Part shown: in pieces, positions 20,705 to 28,244 of the stretch | Numbering within the stretch: position 1 is the first letter of the stretch | How the letters are laid out: each line of letters starts with the position of its first letter | Source of the DNA: Solirubrobacteraceae bacterium | Lineage (GTDB): Bacteria; Actinomycetota; Thermoleophilia; Solirubrobacterales; Solirubrobacteraceae | Reading direction: 5' to 3' | DNA: 64,000 nucleotides | Assembly: GCA_024711025.1 (NCBI GenBank) | Contig: JANJTP010000002.1 | Location: 62,001-126,000, forward strand | Notes under the pieces: generated by a model | What the model was told of the DNA's origin: nothing | Databases searched by the model: none | What the model saw: only the letters and a program-made list of their open reading frames with translations | Program-made: the position numbers and the translations under genes

Positions 20705-20730
20705 GTTGCGCGCGCAACGGGCGCTAGGCT
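20705..20730 (+). promoter_or_regulatory. Palindromic operator and -10 box of the ABC-2 operon
   Basis: GTTGCGCGCGCAAC (20705-20718) is a perfect 14-bp palindrome. It sits 6 nt before a TAGGCT -10 box (20725-20730), and the GTG start at 20741 follows after 10 nt. The TTGCGnnCGCAA core matches the repeat over the yceI -35 box. Confidence 0.55.
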
Positions 20731-20740
20731 CGCTCGTGCC

Positions 20741-21550
20741 GTGTCGCACGCGCCGACGACCACGCCCGCTCTCGAGATCCGCCGCCTGACGAAGCGGTAC
20801 GACGCCGAGCGGGGGCTGCTGCGCCGCCTGCGCGGCGCTCGCCGCGGCGGGTCGGGATTCCTCGCCGTCGACCGTCTCGACCTCGAGATCCCCGACGGCT
20901 CGTTCTTCGGCCTGCTCGGGCCGAACGGCGCCGGCAAGACGACCCTGATCAGCGCGGTCTGCAACCTGATCCGCGTGACGGCCGGCGAGATCGAGATCTT
21001 CGGCTCGCCGCACGATCGGCCGCAGGCGCGGCGGATGCTGGGCCTCGCCGAGCAGGACGTGAACCTCGACCGCTTCCTCGACGTCGAGGAGACGCTGCTC
21101 TACCACGGCGGCTACTACGGCATGGAGCGCGCCCGTGCGCGCCGTCGGGCCAAGGAGATGATGGACGTCTTCGACCTGTCGGCGAAGGCCGGCGTCCGCG
21201 CGCCGGCGCTGTCCGGCGGCATGCGCCGGCGGCTGCTGCTCGCCCGCGCGCTGATGCACGAGCCGCGGCTCGTGATCCTCGACGAGCCGACCGCCGGCGT
21301 CGACTTCGAGCTGCGCCTCGACCTCTGGAGCTACATACGGCGCCTCCACGAGGGTGGAACGACGATCCTCCTGACGACGCACTACCTGGAGGAGGCCGAG
21401 GAGCTCTGCCAGGAGATCGCGCTGATCCGCGGCGGGCGGCTGCTCGCGCGCGACACGGCCGAGGGCCTGCGCCGCGCGTACCAGGCCGACTCGCTGGCTG
21501 ACGTGTACGTCAAGGCGATGGGCGGAGCGACCGCGGGAGCGTCGACGTGA
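20741..21550 (+). CDS. ABC-2 type exporter, ATP-binding subunit
   Basis: A 269-residue ATPase. It has Walker A GPNGAGKTTL, a Q-loop region GLAEQDVNLDRF, signature ALSGGMRRRLLLARAL, Walker B LVILDEPTAGVD and switch TTHYLEEAE. The overall pattern is of the drug/polysaccharide (DrrA-like) exporter ATPases. GTG at 20741 follows a TAGGCT box after 10 nt. The permease starts at 21547 with a GTGA overlap, and the EamA gene follows with another, so the three genes are one operon. The palindrome over the -35 region suggests repression by a TetR-like regulator not present here. Confidence 0.92.
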   Translation: MSHAPTTTPALEIRRLTKRYDAERGLLRRLRGARRGGSGFLAVDRLDLEIPDGSFFGLLGPNGAGKTTLISAVCNLIRVTAGEIEIFGSPHDRPQARRMLGLAEQDVNLDRFLDVEETLLYHGGYYGMERARARRRAKEMMDVFDLSAKAGVRAPALSGGMRRRLLLARALMHEPRLVILDEPTAGVDFELRLDLWSYIRRLHEGGTTILLTTHYLEEAEELCQEIALIRGGRLLARDTAEGLRRAYQADSLADVYVKAMGGATAGAST

Positions 21551-22347
21551 GCACCGCCGCGGTCGCGCCCCCGAGCACGCTCGCCGCGCGCCGGCGCGGC
21601 CTCATCGCGCTCGCCGCTCGTGAGACGCACCGCGTGCTGAAGCTGTGGTCGCAGACGATCGCCGCGCCGGTGCTCAGCTCGTTCCTCTTCATCCTCGTCT
21701 TCGGGCTCTCGCTCGGCGGGCGGATCCGCTCGATCGACGGCGTGCCGTACGAGACGTTCATCGTGCCCGGCCTCGTGACGATGGCGATGGTCCAGGCGGC
21801 ATTCTCGAACAACTCGAGCTCGGTCTTCCAGGCGCGCTTCGACCGCTACATCAACGACGTCCTCGCCTCGCCGATGAAGCCCTGGGAGGTCAACCTCGGC
21901 CTGGCGCTGGGCGGGGTCGTGCGCGCGCTGCTGATCGGCGCGGCACTGCTCGCGGCGACCGCGCTCGTCGTCGACGTCCACGTGCGAGAGCCGCTCGCGC
22001 TGGCCGTCGCGGTGGCACTCGCGCTGGCGCTCTTCGGCGCGCTCGGCGTCGTCGTCGGCGTGTACGCCCAGAGCTGGGATCACCCGGCTTTCGTCCAGAA
22101 CATCCTGATCCTGCCGCTGACCTTCCTGGGCGGCGTCTTCTACTCCGTCCAGACCCTGCCCTCGCCGTGGCAGGAGGTCAGCCACGCCAACCCGATGTTC
22201 TTCCTCGTCAGCGCCATCCGCTACGGGTTCCTCGGATCGTCCGACGTGAGCGTCGCCCTTGCGCTGGGCGTGACCGCGGCGCTCACGGCGCTGGTCGTGG
22301 GATGGAGCGCATGGCTGTTCCGAACCGGGCACCGGCTGAAGCCGTGA
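21547..22347 (+). CDS. ABC-2 type exporter, permease subunit
   Basis: A 266-residue membrane protein with about six helices, for example PVLSSFLFILVFGLSLGG, a GVVRALLIGAALLAATALVV stretch, and FVQNILILPLTFLGGVFYS. The motif SPMKPWEV before the second half and the LPLTFLGGVFYSVQTLP run are typical of ABC2_membrane permeases. It partners the ATPase directly upstream. Both ends use GTGA overlaps, so translation of the three genes is coupled. Substrate unknown. Confidence 0.92.
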   Translation: MSTAAVAPPSTLAARRRGLIALAARETHRVLKLWSQTIAAPVLSSFLFILVFGLSLGGRIRSIDGVPYETFIVPGLVTMAMVQAAFSNNSSSVFQARFDRYINDVLASPMKPWEVNLGLALGGVVRALLIGAALLAATALVVDVHVREPLALAVAVALALALFGALGVVVGVYAQSWDHPAFVQNILILPLTFLGGVFYSVQTLPSPWQEVSHANPMFFLVSAIRYGFLGSSDVSVALALGVTAALTALVVGWSAWLFRTGHRLKP

Positions 22348-23252
22348 ACGACGGATCTGTCGCCCAGGCGCGCGGGATCGGCGCGCTCCAGCAGATCCCG
22401 GCGCCCGCCCTCGTAGTCGCCGGAACCCTCTCCATCCAGTTCGGCGCGGCGCTCGCGGCGACGATCTTCGACGAGGCCGGGGCGGCCGGGACGACGCTCC
22501 TGCGGCTGCTCCTCGGCTCCCTGATCGTGATGATCTTCTGGAAGCCGCGGATCCGCTCGCGGCCCGCCGCGCATCTGCGCCTGACGGTGCTCTTCGGCGT
22601 GACCCTCGCGGCGATGAACCTCTGCGTGTACGAGGCGATCGACCGGATCCCGCTCGGGATCGTCGTCACGGTCGAGTTCATCGGGCCGATCTCCGTCGCC
22701 GCCGCGCTCTCGCGCCGCCGCGCCGACTTCGTCTGGATCGTGCTCGCGGTCGCCGGGATCCTGCTGCTGACCAGGCCCTGGGGCCAGGACACCGGGCTCG
22801 ACACGATCGGGCTCGTCCTCGCCGTCGTGGCCGCCGCGGCCTGGGCCGGCTACATCCTCCTCGCCCAGCGCGTCGGGCGGTTCTTCGACGGCGGCGAAGG
22901 CCTGATCCTCGCGATGATCGTCGCGTCGGCCGTCACGTTCATCCCCGGCGTCATCGACGGCGGCAGCGCTCTCGTGCGGCCGGAGGTGCTCGCGGTCGGC
23001 GTCGGCATCGCGCTGCTCAGCAGCGCGATCCCCTTCTCGCTCGAGACCGAGGCCCTGCGACGGATGTCCGCGCGCGTCTTCGGGGTCCTGATGTCGGTCG
23101 AGCCGGCGTTCGCCGCGCTGGCCGGGTTCCTCGTCCTCTCGCAGAAGCTCGACGCCGGCGACATCGGCGCGATCGCGCTCGTCGTCATCGCCAGCGTGGG
23201 GGTCACACGCAGCGCTCCCGCGCCCAGGTCCGAGGCGGCGATCGAGGCCTGA
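22344..23252 (+). CDS. EamA/DMT family transporter, RhtA-like
   Basis: A 302-residue transporter with about ten helices in two repeated halves. Motifs include LRLLLGSLIVM, PLGIVVTVEFIGPISVA and FGVLMSVEPAFAALAGFLVL, which fit the RhtA-like branch that exports threonine or homoserine. The GTG at 22344 overlaps the permease stop (GTGA); an ATG at 22311 with GGAG in front is the alternative start. It is the last gene of the ABC-2 operon. Confidence 0.88.
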   Translation: MNDGSVAQARGIGALQQIPAPALVVAGTLSIQFGAALAATIFDEAGAAGTTLLRLLLGSLIVMIFWKPRIRSRPAAHLRLTVLFGVTLAAMNLCVYEAIDRIPLGIVVTVEFIGPISVAAALSRRRADFVWIVLAVAGILLLTRPWGQDTGLDTIGLVLAVVAAAAWAGYILLAQRVGRFFDGGEGLILAMIVASAVTFIPGVIDGGSALVRPEVLAVGVGIALLSSAIPFSLETEALRRMSARVFGVLMSVEPAFAALAGFLVLSQKLDAGDIGAIALVVIASVGVTRSAPAPRSEAAIEA

Positions 23253-23313
23253 GAGCCGCTGACCGCGCCCGCGCGAGGCCTCGTGCGGGCACGGGCGCGA
23301 TACTGACCTGCTC

Positions 23314-23892
23314 GTGTTCACGCTGAACGTCCCCAATCTGCTGACCGTCCTGCGGATCCTGCTCGTCCCGGTGCTCGTGGTCGCGCTGCTCGCCGGGGCC
23401 GAGGGCGAGGCCGGCAACGTGCTTGCGGCGTCGGTCTTCGCGATCGCCTCGACGACCGACGCGATCGACGGCTGGCTGGCGCGCTCGCGCGAGCAGATCA
23501 CGACGTTCGGCAAGCTGATGGACCCCGTGGCGGACAAGCTGCTGATCATCGCCGCGCTGCTGTCGCTCGTCTCGCTCGGGCGGCTCCCCGCATGGGTCGC
23601 GATGGTCATCGTCGCGCGCGAGTTCGCCGTCACCGTCGCCCGGATGCACGCCCGCTCGGAGGGCGTCGTGATCGCCGCGAGCTGGTGGGGGAAGGTCAAG
23701 ACGGCCGTCCAGGTGCTGACGATCTTCCTGCTGATCCTCATCAGCCCGGCCCCCGGCTGGGTCGACGCTCTCGTCTACGCGATGGTGCTGATCACCCTCG
23801 CCAGCGGCATCGACTACTTCTTCGGGATGCGCCGGCTGCTCCGCGAGGCCGAGGTCCGCCGGCTCGCCGCACGCGGGGAGCAGGCCGGATGA
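23314..23892 (+). CDS. pgsA: CDP-diacylglycerol-glycerol-3-phosphate 3-phosphatidyltransferase
   Basis: A 192-residue membrane enzyme making phosphatidylglycerol phosphate, the committed step to PG and cardiolipin. The CDP-alcohol phosphatidyltransferase motif is complete: DG-x2-AR-x8-G-x3-D-x3-D in DGWLARSREQITTFGKLMD followed by PVAD. The start VPNLLTVLRILLVPVLV is family-typical. GTG at 23314 is used. The next gene overlaps its stop as ATGA. Specificity for glycerol phosphate over inositol phosphate is inferred from the N-terminal signature. Confidence 0.92.
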   Translation: MFTLNVPNLLTVLRILLVPVLVVALLAGAEGEAGNVLAASVFAIASTTDAIDGWLARSREQITTFGKLMDPVADKLLIIAALLSLVSLGRLPAWVAMVIVAREFAVTVARMHARSEGVVIAASWWGKVKTAVQVLTIFLLILISPAPGWVDALVYAMVLITLASGIDYFFGMRRLLREAEVRRLAARGEQAG

Positions 23893-24302
23893 AGTGGCTC
23901 ACCGCGCTCGTCGTCGTCCTCGGCGTCGCCTCGCTGGGAACCGCGATCTACGTCGTGCTCGCCAACCGCGACCCCGCGCCCGCCGACATGCGCGCCTGCC
24001 TGCGCGAGCAGCGCATCGACCTGGCCCGCTCCAGCGAGAGCCTCACCGCCGTGCGCGCCGACGCGAGCGTCGGCGCCCTGCGCGTCGTGCGGCGCTGGGA
24101 CTGGGGCCGCACCAGCGGCGTGCTCCTGGCCGGCCCGCGACGCGACGCGACGCTGCTCGCCCTGTGGAACGAGAACACCCCGTCGCTGGCCGGCGCCGAC
24201 GCCGGCCGGCGGATCTACGAGACCCCCGGGCGATTCCCCGTCGTCGCCGTCCAGGCCGGAGGCGGGGCGCGGCTGCTGGGCTGCGCTGAGCAGATCGGCT
24301 GA
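23889..24302 (+). CDS. Membrane-anchored protein of unknown function
   Basis: A 137-residue protein with an N-terminal membrane helix (WLTALVVVLGVASLGTAIYVVLA) and an external domain of about 110 residues. It has two cysteines far apart (MRACLREQ and LLGCAEQ), which could form a disulfide. No family is recognised. The ATG overlaps the pgsA stop by 4 nt, so it is co-translated with pgsA. A role linked to membrane lipids would be speculation. Confidence 0.7.
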   Translation: MKWLTALVVVLGVASLGTAIYVVLANRDPAPADMRACLREQRIDLARSSESLTAVRADASVGALRVVRRWDWGRTSGVLLAGPRRDATLLALWNENTPSLAGADAGRRIYETPGRFPVVAVQAGGGARLLGCAEQIG

Positions 24303-24330
24303 CCCCGGAGCCGCGCGGCGGCCGCGGGCC

Positions 24331-24469
24331 GTCGCCGGGCACGGTCATCGGCCGGGTTCGTGCGGAGCACTGTCCCCGGCCTGCTTCCCGCGCCGGGCTC
24401 GGCCCGGGGCCGCCGGGAGCGTTGGCGGGTCGTCGCCGGGCGCGGTCATCGGCCGGGTCCGTGCGGAGC
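24331..24469. repeat. Imperfect 38-bp direct repeat
   Basis: Two copies (24331-24368 and 24432-24469) differ at two bases and share GGTCATCGGCCGGG in the middle. They lie in the 190-bp gap between the pgsA-linked gene and the convergent mptA gene. Confidence 0.75.
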
Positions 24470-24492
24470 GCGGCGCCTGGGCCCGACGCCCG

Positions 24493-25488
24493 TCAGCCGG
24501 TGGCCGCGTTGAGCCACTCGCGGCGCGATACGTGGCGCCCGGCGGGACCGCCGACGACCTCGGCGCGCAGGTCGCCGAGCAGCCCGAAGCGTTCGGCGAC
24601 GACGTTGTGCTGGTGGATCGTCTCGAGGTTCTCCTGGCGGGCGAGCACGAACGTCCCGCCGCTCAGCCCGCCGTAGCCGTCGACGACGCCCTGCACCATC
24701 TCGCGCACGCAGTCCTCGACGAACCGCGGGCGGCGGTGAGCCTTCTCGACGACGGCGCCCTCGTCGCTGCGCTTCATCAGCTCGTAGATCTCGCTGGACA
24801 TCGAGCCTTCGACGATGTCGAGCAGGTCGCGCGCCTCGATCTCGGCGGCCTCGCGCTCGACGCAGCCGACGTACAGCGTGCCGAGACCGCGCTGGTTGTG
24901 CGTGGCCACGGGCACCGCCTCGAGGATCTGCTCGATCTGCTCGGCCGTGAACCCCTGGACGGCGAGCCGCTCGCGGGCGCCGGCGGCGACCAGCTCCTGC
25001 GCGCACGGGCAGGCGGTCATGCCCTGCGCGGCGACGCCGATGAGCCGGCGCGTGCCGCGCTCGGTCGCGACCGCGACGCCGTGCATCGTATACATCTCCT
25101 GGGTGTCGATCCCGGACACCGGCGCCGGCTTGTGCTCGGGGTAGCGGGCCTCGACGGTCACCTCGGCGCGCAGGGCGTCCTGGCGCTCGCGCACGTCCTC
25201 CGCGATCCGCTGGGCGAGATCCTCGACCTTGAACGCCGTGCCGCCGACGACCGCCTCGCGGATCGCCTCGTTCACGACCTCCTCGAAGCGCGACATGTGT
25301 GCGCCCTTCTGGTCCTGTCCGAGGTCGACGAAGCACTCCAGGCGCGCGTGGTAGAGCTGCTCGCCTCCCGGCACGCCGATTCGGATCGCCTTCTCGACGT
25401 TCGTGACGCCTACGCGCGAGAGTCCGAGGCTGATTGCGGGCGCCCGGTTCTGTACGTCGGGCGATGACTGGAGCAAGGAAGGTTCCAT
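24493..25488 (-). CDS. mptA: GTP cyclohydrolase, MptA (FolE2/GTP cyclohydrolase IV) family
   Basis: A 331-residue enzyme opening GTP for folate- or pterin-type cofactors, distinct from zinc-dependent FolE. The sequence follows MptA more closely than bacterial FolE2. It has [10 protein letters not shown] (about 26-35), [29 protein letters not shown] with the catalytic Cys, [29 protein letters not shown] and [20 protein letters not shown]. The ATG at 25488 starts before conserved sequence. The gene is divergent from the sigma factor. The MptA label is from motif memory; FolE2 is the alternative and the chemistry differs only in the product form. Confidence 0.82.
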   Translation of the reverse strand: MEPSLLQSSPDVQNRAPAISLGLSRVGVTNVEKAIRIGVPGGEQLYHARLECFVDLGQDQKGAHMSRFEEVVNEAIREAVVGGTAFKVEDLAQRIAEDVRERQDALRAEVTVEARYPEHKPAPVSGIDTQEMYTMHGVAVATERGTRRLIGVAAQGMTACPCAQELVAAGARERLAVQGFTAEQIEQILEAVPVATHNQRGLGTLYVGCVEREAAEIEARDLLDIVEGSMSSEIYELMKRSDEGAVVEKAHRRPRFVEDCVREMVQGVVDGYGGLSGGTFVLARQENLETIHQHNVVAERFGLLGDLRAEVVGGPAGRHVSRREWLNAATG

Positions 25489-25563
25489 GACGGGTGCTCA
25501 GCGGTCGCGGGGATTGACGACGAGGAAGACGACGAGGTTATCCGAGCGGCCACCCGGCCTTGT

Positions 25564-25571
25564 GCTATCAA
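25564..25571 (+). promoter_or_regulatory. Extended -10 promoter of the sigma factor gene
   Basis: GC-TATCAA preceded by TGT gives an extended -10 (TGTGCTATCAA). The same TGTGCTATC string precedes rpoB. There is no good -35 at the right distance. It lies about 50 nt before the ATG at 25619. Confidence 0.5.
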
Positions 25572-25618
25572 TCACGCACTCGGCTGGAAGCCCCTCCATT
25601 CACGGACAGGGGGATCAC

Positions 25619-26890
25619 ATGGCTCAGCCCCACGCGGTGGACGCCGCAGCGGCAGGATCGACAATCGCAGAGCTTCGGAGGGGGGCCGCCGGCAGGGGGG
25701 CCCCGGGGTCGGGCGACAACGGAGGCGGGGCATTGAGCACGACGAAGACCGACGCGTTGCTGGTGGGAGACGAGGCGCAGGTCTGGGAGGTGGAGGAGCT
25801 GCGCCAGCTCGTTCAGGAGGGGCAGGAGCGCGGCTACCTCACGATCGAGCAGGTAACGGCGTGCCTCGAGGAGGTCGAGATCACGAGGGACCAGGTGCGC
25901 GAGCTGCACGCGCACCTCGAGGAGCTCGGCGTCGAGCTCATCAGCGAGGCGGGTGCCGGGCTCGGCTCGCCCGAGCCGCCGATCACGGAGGGGCCCCCGG
26001 AGGGGGAGGCGATCGGCGCCGGGAAGAGCGGCCAGCGCAAGAAGCCGGAGGTCGACCTGACGGTCGAGCCGAGCCTCGACTCGCTGAGGCTCTACCTGCG
26101 CTCGATCGGCAAGGTGTCGCTGCTGACTGCGGGGCAGGAGGTCGAGCTGGCCAAGCGGATCGAGCGCGGCGACATGGAGGCCAAGCGCCAGATGGTCGAG
26201 GCGAACCTGCGCCTCGTCGTCTCGATCGCCAAGGGCTACCTCGGCCGCGGCCTGACGTTCCTCGACCTGATCCAGGAGGGCTCGCTTGGCCTGATCCGCG
26301 CGGTCGAGAAGTTCGACTATCGCCGCGGCTACAAGTTCTCGACGTATGCGACCTGGTGGATCCGCCAGGCCGTGACTCGCGCCATCGCCGACAAGGGCCG
26401 CACGATCCGCATCCCCGTGCACATGGTCGAGAAGCTCAACAAGGTCGTGCACGTCGAGCGCCAGCTCGTCCAGCAGCTTGGCCGCGAGCCCAGTCCGGAG
26501 GAGATCGCGGCGCAGCTCGAGTGCAGCTCGCGCGAGGTCCGCGACATCCTGCGCATGAGCCAGCAGCCGATCTCGCTCGAGAAGCCGATCGGCGAGGAGG
26601 AGAGCGAGCTAGGCGACTTCGTCGAGGACCAGACCGCCGAGTCCCCGTTCGAGATCGCCTCCGAGAGCCTGCGCAAGGACAACGTCCACCGGGCCCTGGC
26701 GGCGCTGCCGGCACGCGAGCGCGAGGTCATCGAGATGCGCTTCGGGCTGACGGGGCAGCGCCCGCGCACGCTCGAGGAGGTCGGGCGGGCGTTCAACGTG
26801 ACGCGCGAGCGGATCCGCCAGATCGAGAACCACACGCTGAAGAAGCTCGAGTCGCTGCCCGAGGCGCAGCGGCTGCGCGACGCCTGTTGA
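25619..26890 (+). CDS. rpoD: RNA polymerase primary-type sigma factor (RpoD/SigA)
   Basis: A sigma-70 factor of about 423 residues. A variable N-terminus with SigA-like region 1 ([19 protein letters not shown]) is followed by region 1.2 ([21 protein letters not shown]), region 2 with [19 protein letters not shown], region 3, and region 4 with [20 protein letters not shown]. The complete regions and the length match a housekeeping sigma. The ATG at 25619 has AGGGGG in front; a TTG at 25733 with GGAGG 7 nt upstream is a serious alternative that would remove 38 residues. A GC hairpin at 26937-26960 follows. Confidence 0.93.
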   Translation: MAQPHAVDAAAAGSTIAELRRGAAGRGAPGSGDNGGGALSTTKTDALLVGDEAQVWEVEELRQLVQEGQERGYLTIEQVTACLEEVEITRDQVRELHAHLEELGVELISEAGAGLGSPEPPITEGPPEGEAIGAGKSGQRKKPEVDLTVEPSLDSLRLYLRSIGKVSLLTAGQEVELAKRIERGDMEAKRQMVEANLRLVVSIAKGYLGRGLTFLDLIQEGSLGLIRAVEKFDYRRGYKFSTYATWWIRQAVTRAIADKGRTIRIPVHMVEKLNKVVHVERQLVQQLGREPSPEEIAAQLECSSREVRDILRMSQQPISLEKPIGEEESELGDFVEDQTAESPFEIASESLRKDNVHRALAALPAREREVIEMRFGLTGQRPRTLEEVGRAFNVTRERIRQIENHTLKKLESLPEAQRLRDAC

Positions 26891-26936
26891 CGGCGCGCAA
26901 CGACGTCTCAGGGAGACGCAGGAGAGGGGTGGTCGC

Positions 26937-26960
26937 GGGGTCGGCCTGGGGGCCGGCCCC
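26937..26960 (+). terminator. Hairpin after the sigma factor gene
   Basis: GGGGTCGGCC-TGGG-GGCCGGCCCC forms a 10-bp stem with one G-U pair, 46 nt after the stop codon. No T-tract follows. Confidence 0.45.
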
Positions 26961-27023
26961 GCTCCGCGCTCCGGGAGCCGTGTCGAGCCGCGCGGCTCGC
27001 TACTCTCGCCGGTTCCCGTCGGC

Positions 27024-28133
27024 GTGAGACCAGTCCCCGCTCGCACACAGACCCCCGTGCCCGACCACATCTTCACGCCCACCTGGCTCTGTCCGACCGC
27101 GCCCGACCGCGCGCGCGTCATCGACATGGAGCGCCGTCTGCGCGCCGTGGGCACCGGCGTGCTCGCGCTGGTCGCGGTCGCGGTCATGCTGCTCACCGCA
27201 AGGTCGCAGATCGGCTGGTGGCCGCTCGTCCCATTCGCCGTCGCGCTCGGGGGCTTCGTCGTCCTCGGCAGGCGTCTCGACCGCTCGGCCCGGCCCGAGT
27301 ACCGAGTTGCCGCGGCCTGGCTGCTGTCGGTCGTCGCGCTGGCCGTGAGCATCGCCCTCACCGGCGGCGTCCTGAGCCCCGTACTCACCTGGATGGCGAT
27401 TCCCGCCGTGGCTCTGCCGGCGTGCTTCCGGATGCGCGGCGTGTGGGTCGGCGGGACGGTGACCGTCGCCCTGCTGACCGCTGCGGTCGCCACCGGAGAC
27501 TCCGGCGCGCCGCGCGACGACGTGCTCACATTCGGCGGTGCGATCGTCACCGTGGTCGCGGTCGTCGCGATGTCGGTCGCCCTGATGCGCTCCGACCTCC
27601 ATCACCGGACCGAGGCGCTCATCGACCCGCTGACCGGGCTGCTGAACCGTGCTGCGCTCGGCCGGCGCATCGCGGAGCTGGAGGGGCAGGCGAGCGCGAG
27701 GTCGCAGCCGCTGGCGTTGATCGTCGCCGACGTCGACGACTTCAAGGCGATCAACGACGAGCGCGGCCACGTGGCCGGTGACGCTGTGCTGCGGGAGATC
27801 GCCGACCGCTTCGGATCCGAGCTTCGCGCCTACGACGCCGTCTACCGGACCGGAGGCGACGAGATGGTCGTGCTGCTGCCCGGCGCGACGCGGGCGAGCG
27901 CGCTGGAGCTCGCCGACTCGCTGCGGCGAGCGATCGAGCTGGACCCGTTCGGGGAAGACGCGATCGACGTGACGATGTCGTTCGGCGTCGATGCCTGCAG
28001 CAGCGAAAGGTTCGTCTACGACGAGCTGTTCGCGAGCGCCGATCGCGCGCTCTACGAGGCGAAGGCGGCCGGCGGGGGCACCGTTCGCCCGCTGCCCGAG
28101 CCCGATCAGGCCGGAGTCGAGCGGGTCGCCTGA
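27024..28133 (+). CDS. Membrane-bound diguanylate cyclase (GGDEF)
   Basis: A 369-residue protein: about five to six membrane helices in residues 40-185, then a GGDEF domain (from about 195, DPLTGLLNRAALGRRIAEL). The active site reads RTGGDEMVVLLP, so cyclic-di-GMP synthesis should be possible. An RxxD product-inhibition site (RAYD) lies five residues before it. The C-terminus has ASADRALYEAKAAGG. The membrane part resembles no known sensor. GTG at 27024 is used with a TACTCT box at 27001-27006; a GTG at 27057 is possible. Confidence 0.9.
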   Translation: MRPVPARTQTPVPDHIFTPTWLCPTAPDRARVIDMERRLRAVGTGVLALVAVAVMLLTARSQIGWWPLVPFAVALGGFVVLGRRLDRSARPEYRVAAAWLLSVVALAVSIALTGGVLSPVLTWMAIPAVALPACFRMRGVWVGGTVTVALLTAAVATGDSGAPRDDVLTFGGAIVTVVAVVAMSVALMRSDLHHRTEALIDPLTGLLNRAALGRRIAELEGQASARSQPLALIVADVDDFKAINDERGHVAGDAVLREIADRFGSELRAYDAVYRTGGDEMVVLLPGATRASALELADSLRRAIELDPFGEDAIDVTMSFGVDACSSERFVYDELFASADRALYEAKAAGGGTVRPLPEPDQAGVERVA

Positions 28134-28231
28134 CGGCGGTCGCCGGGACGACGAGCACCCCTGTCTGCCGCTCCCCGGTCGCTTCTGCGACCGATGGTCG
28201 CGAAACTGCGGGCCCGGCCACGTGTTTGCCG

Positions 28232-28237
28232 TAGGGT
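28232..28237 (+). promoter_or_regulatory. -10 box for the large secreted protein gene
   Basis: TAGGGT is followed by 7 nt and the GTG at 28245, again without a ribosome binding site. A GCGACC-GAT-GGTCGC hairpin just upstream (28187-28201) may end the GGDEF transcript. Confidence 0.5.
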
Positions 28238-28244
28238 GCCCGCC

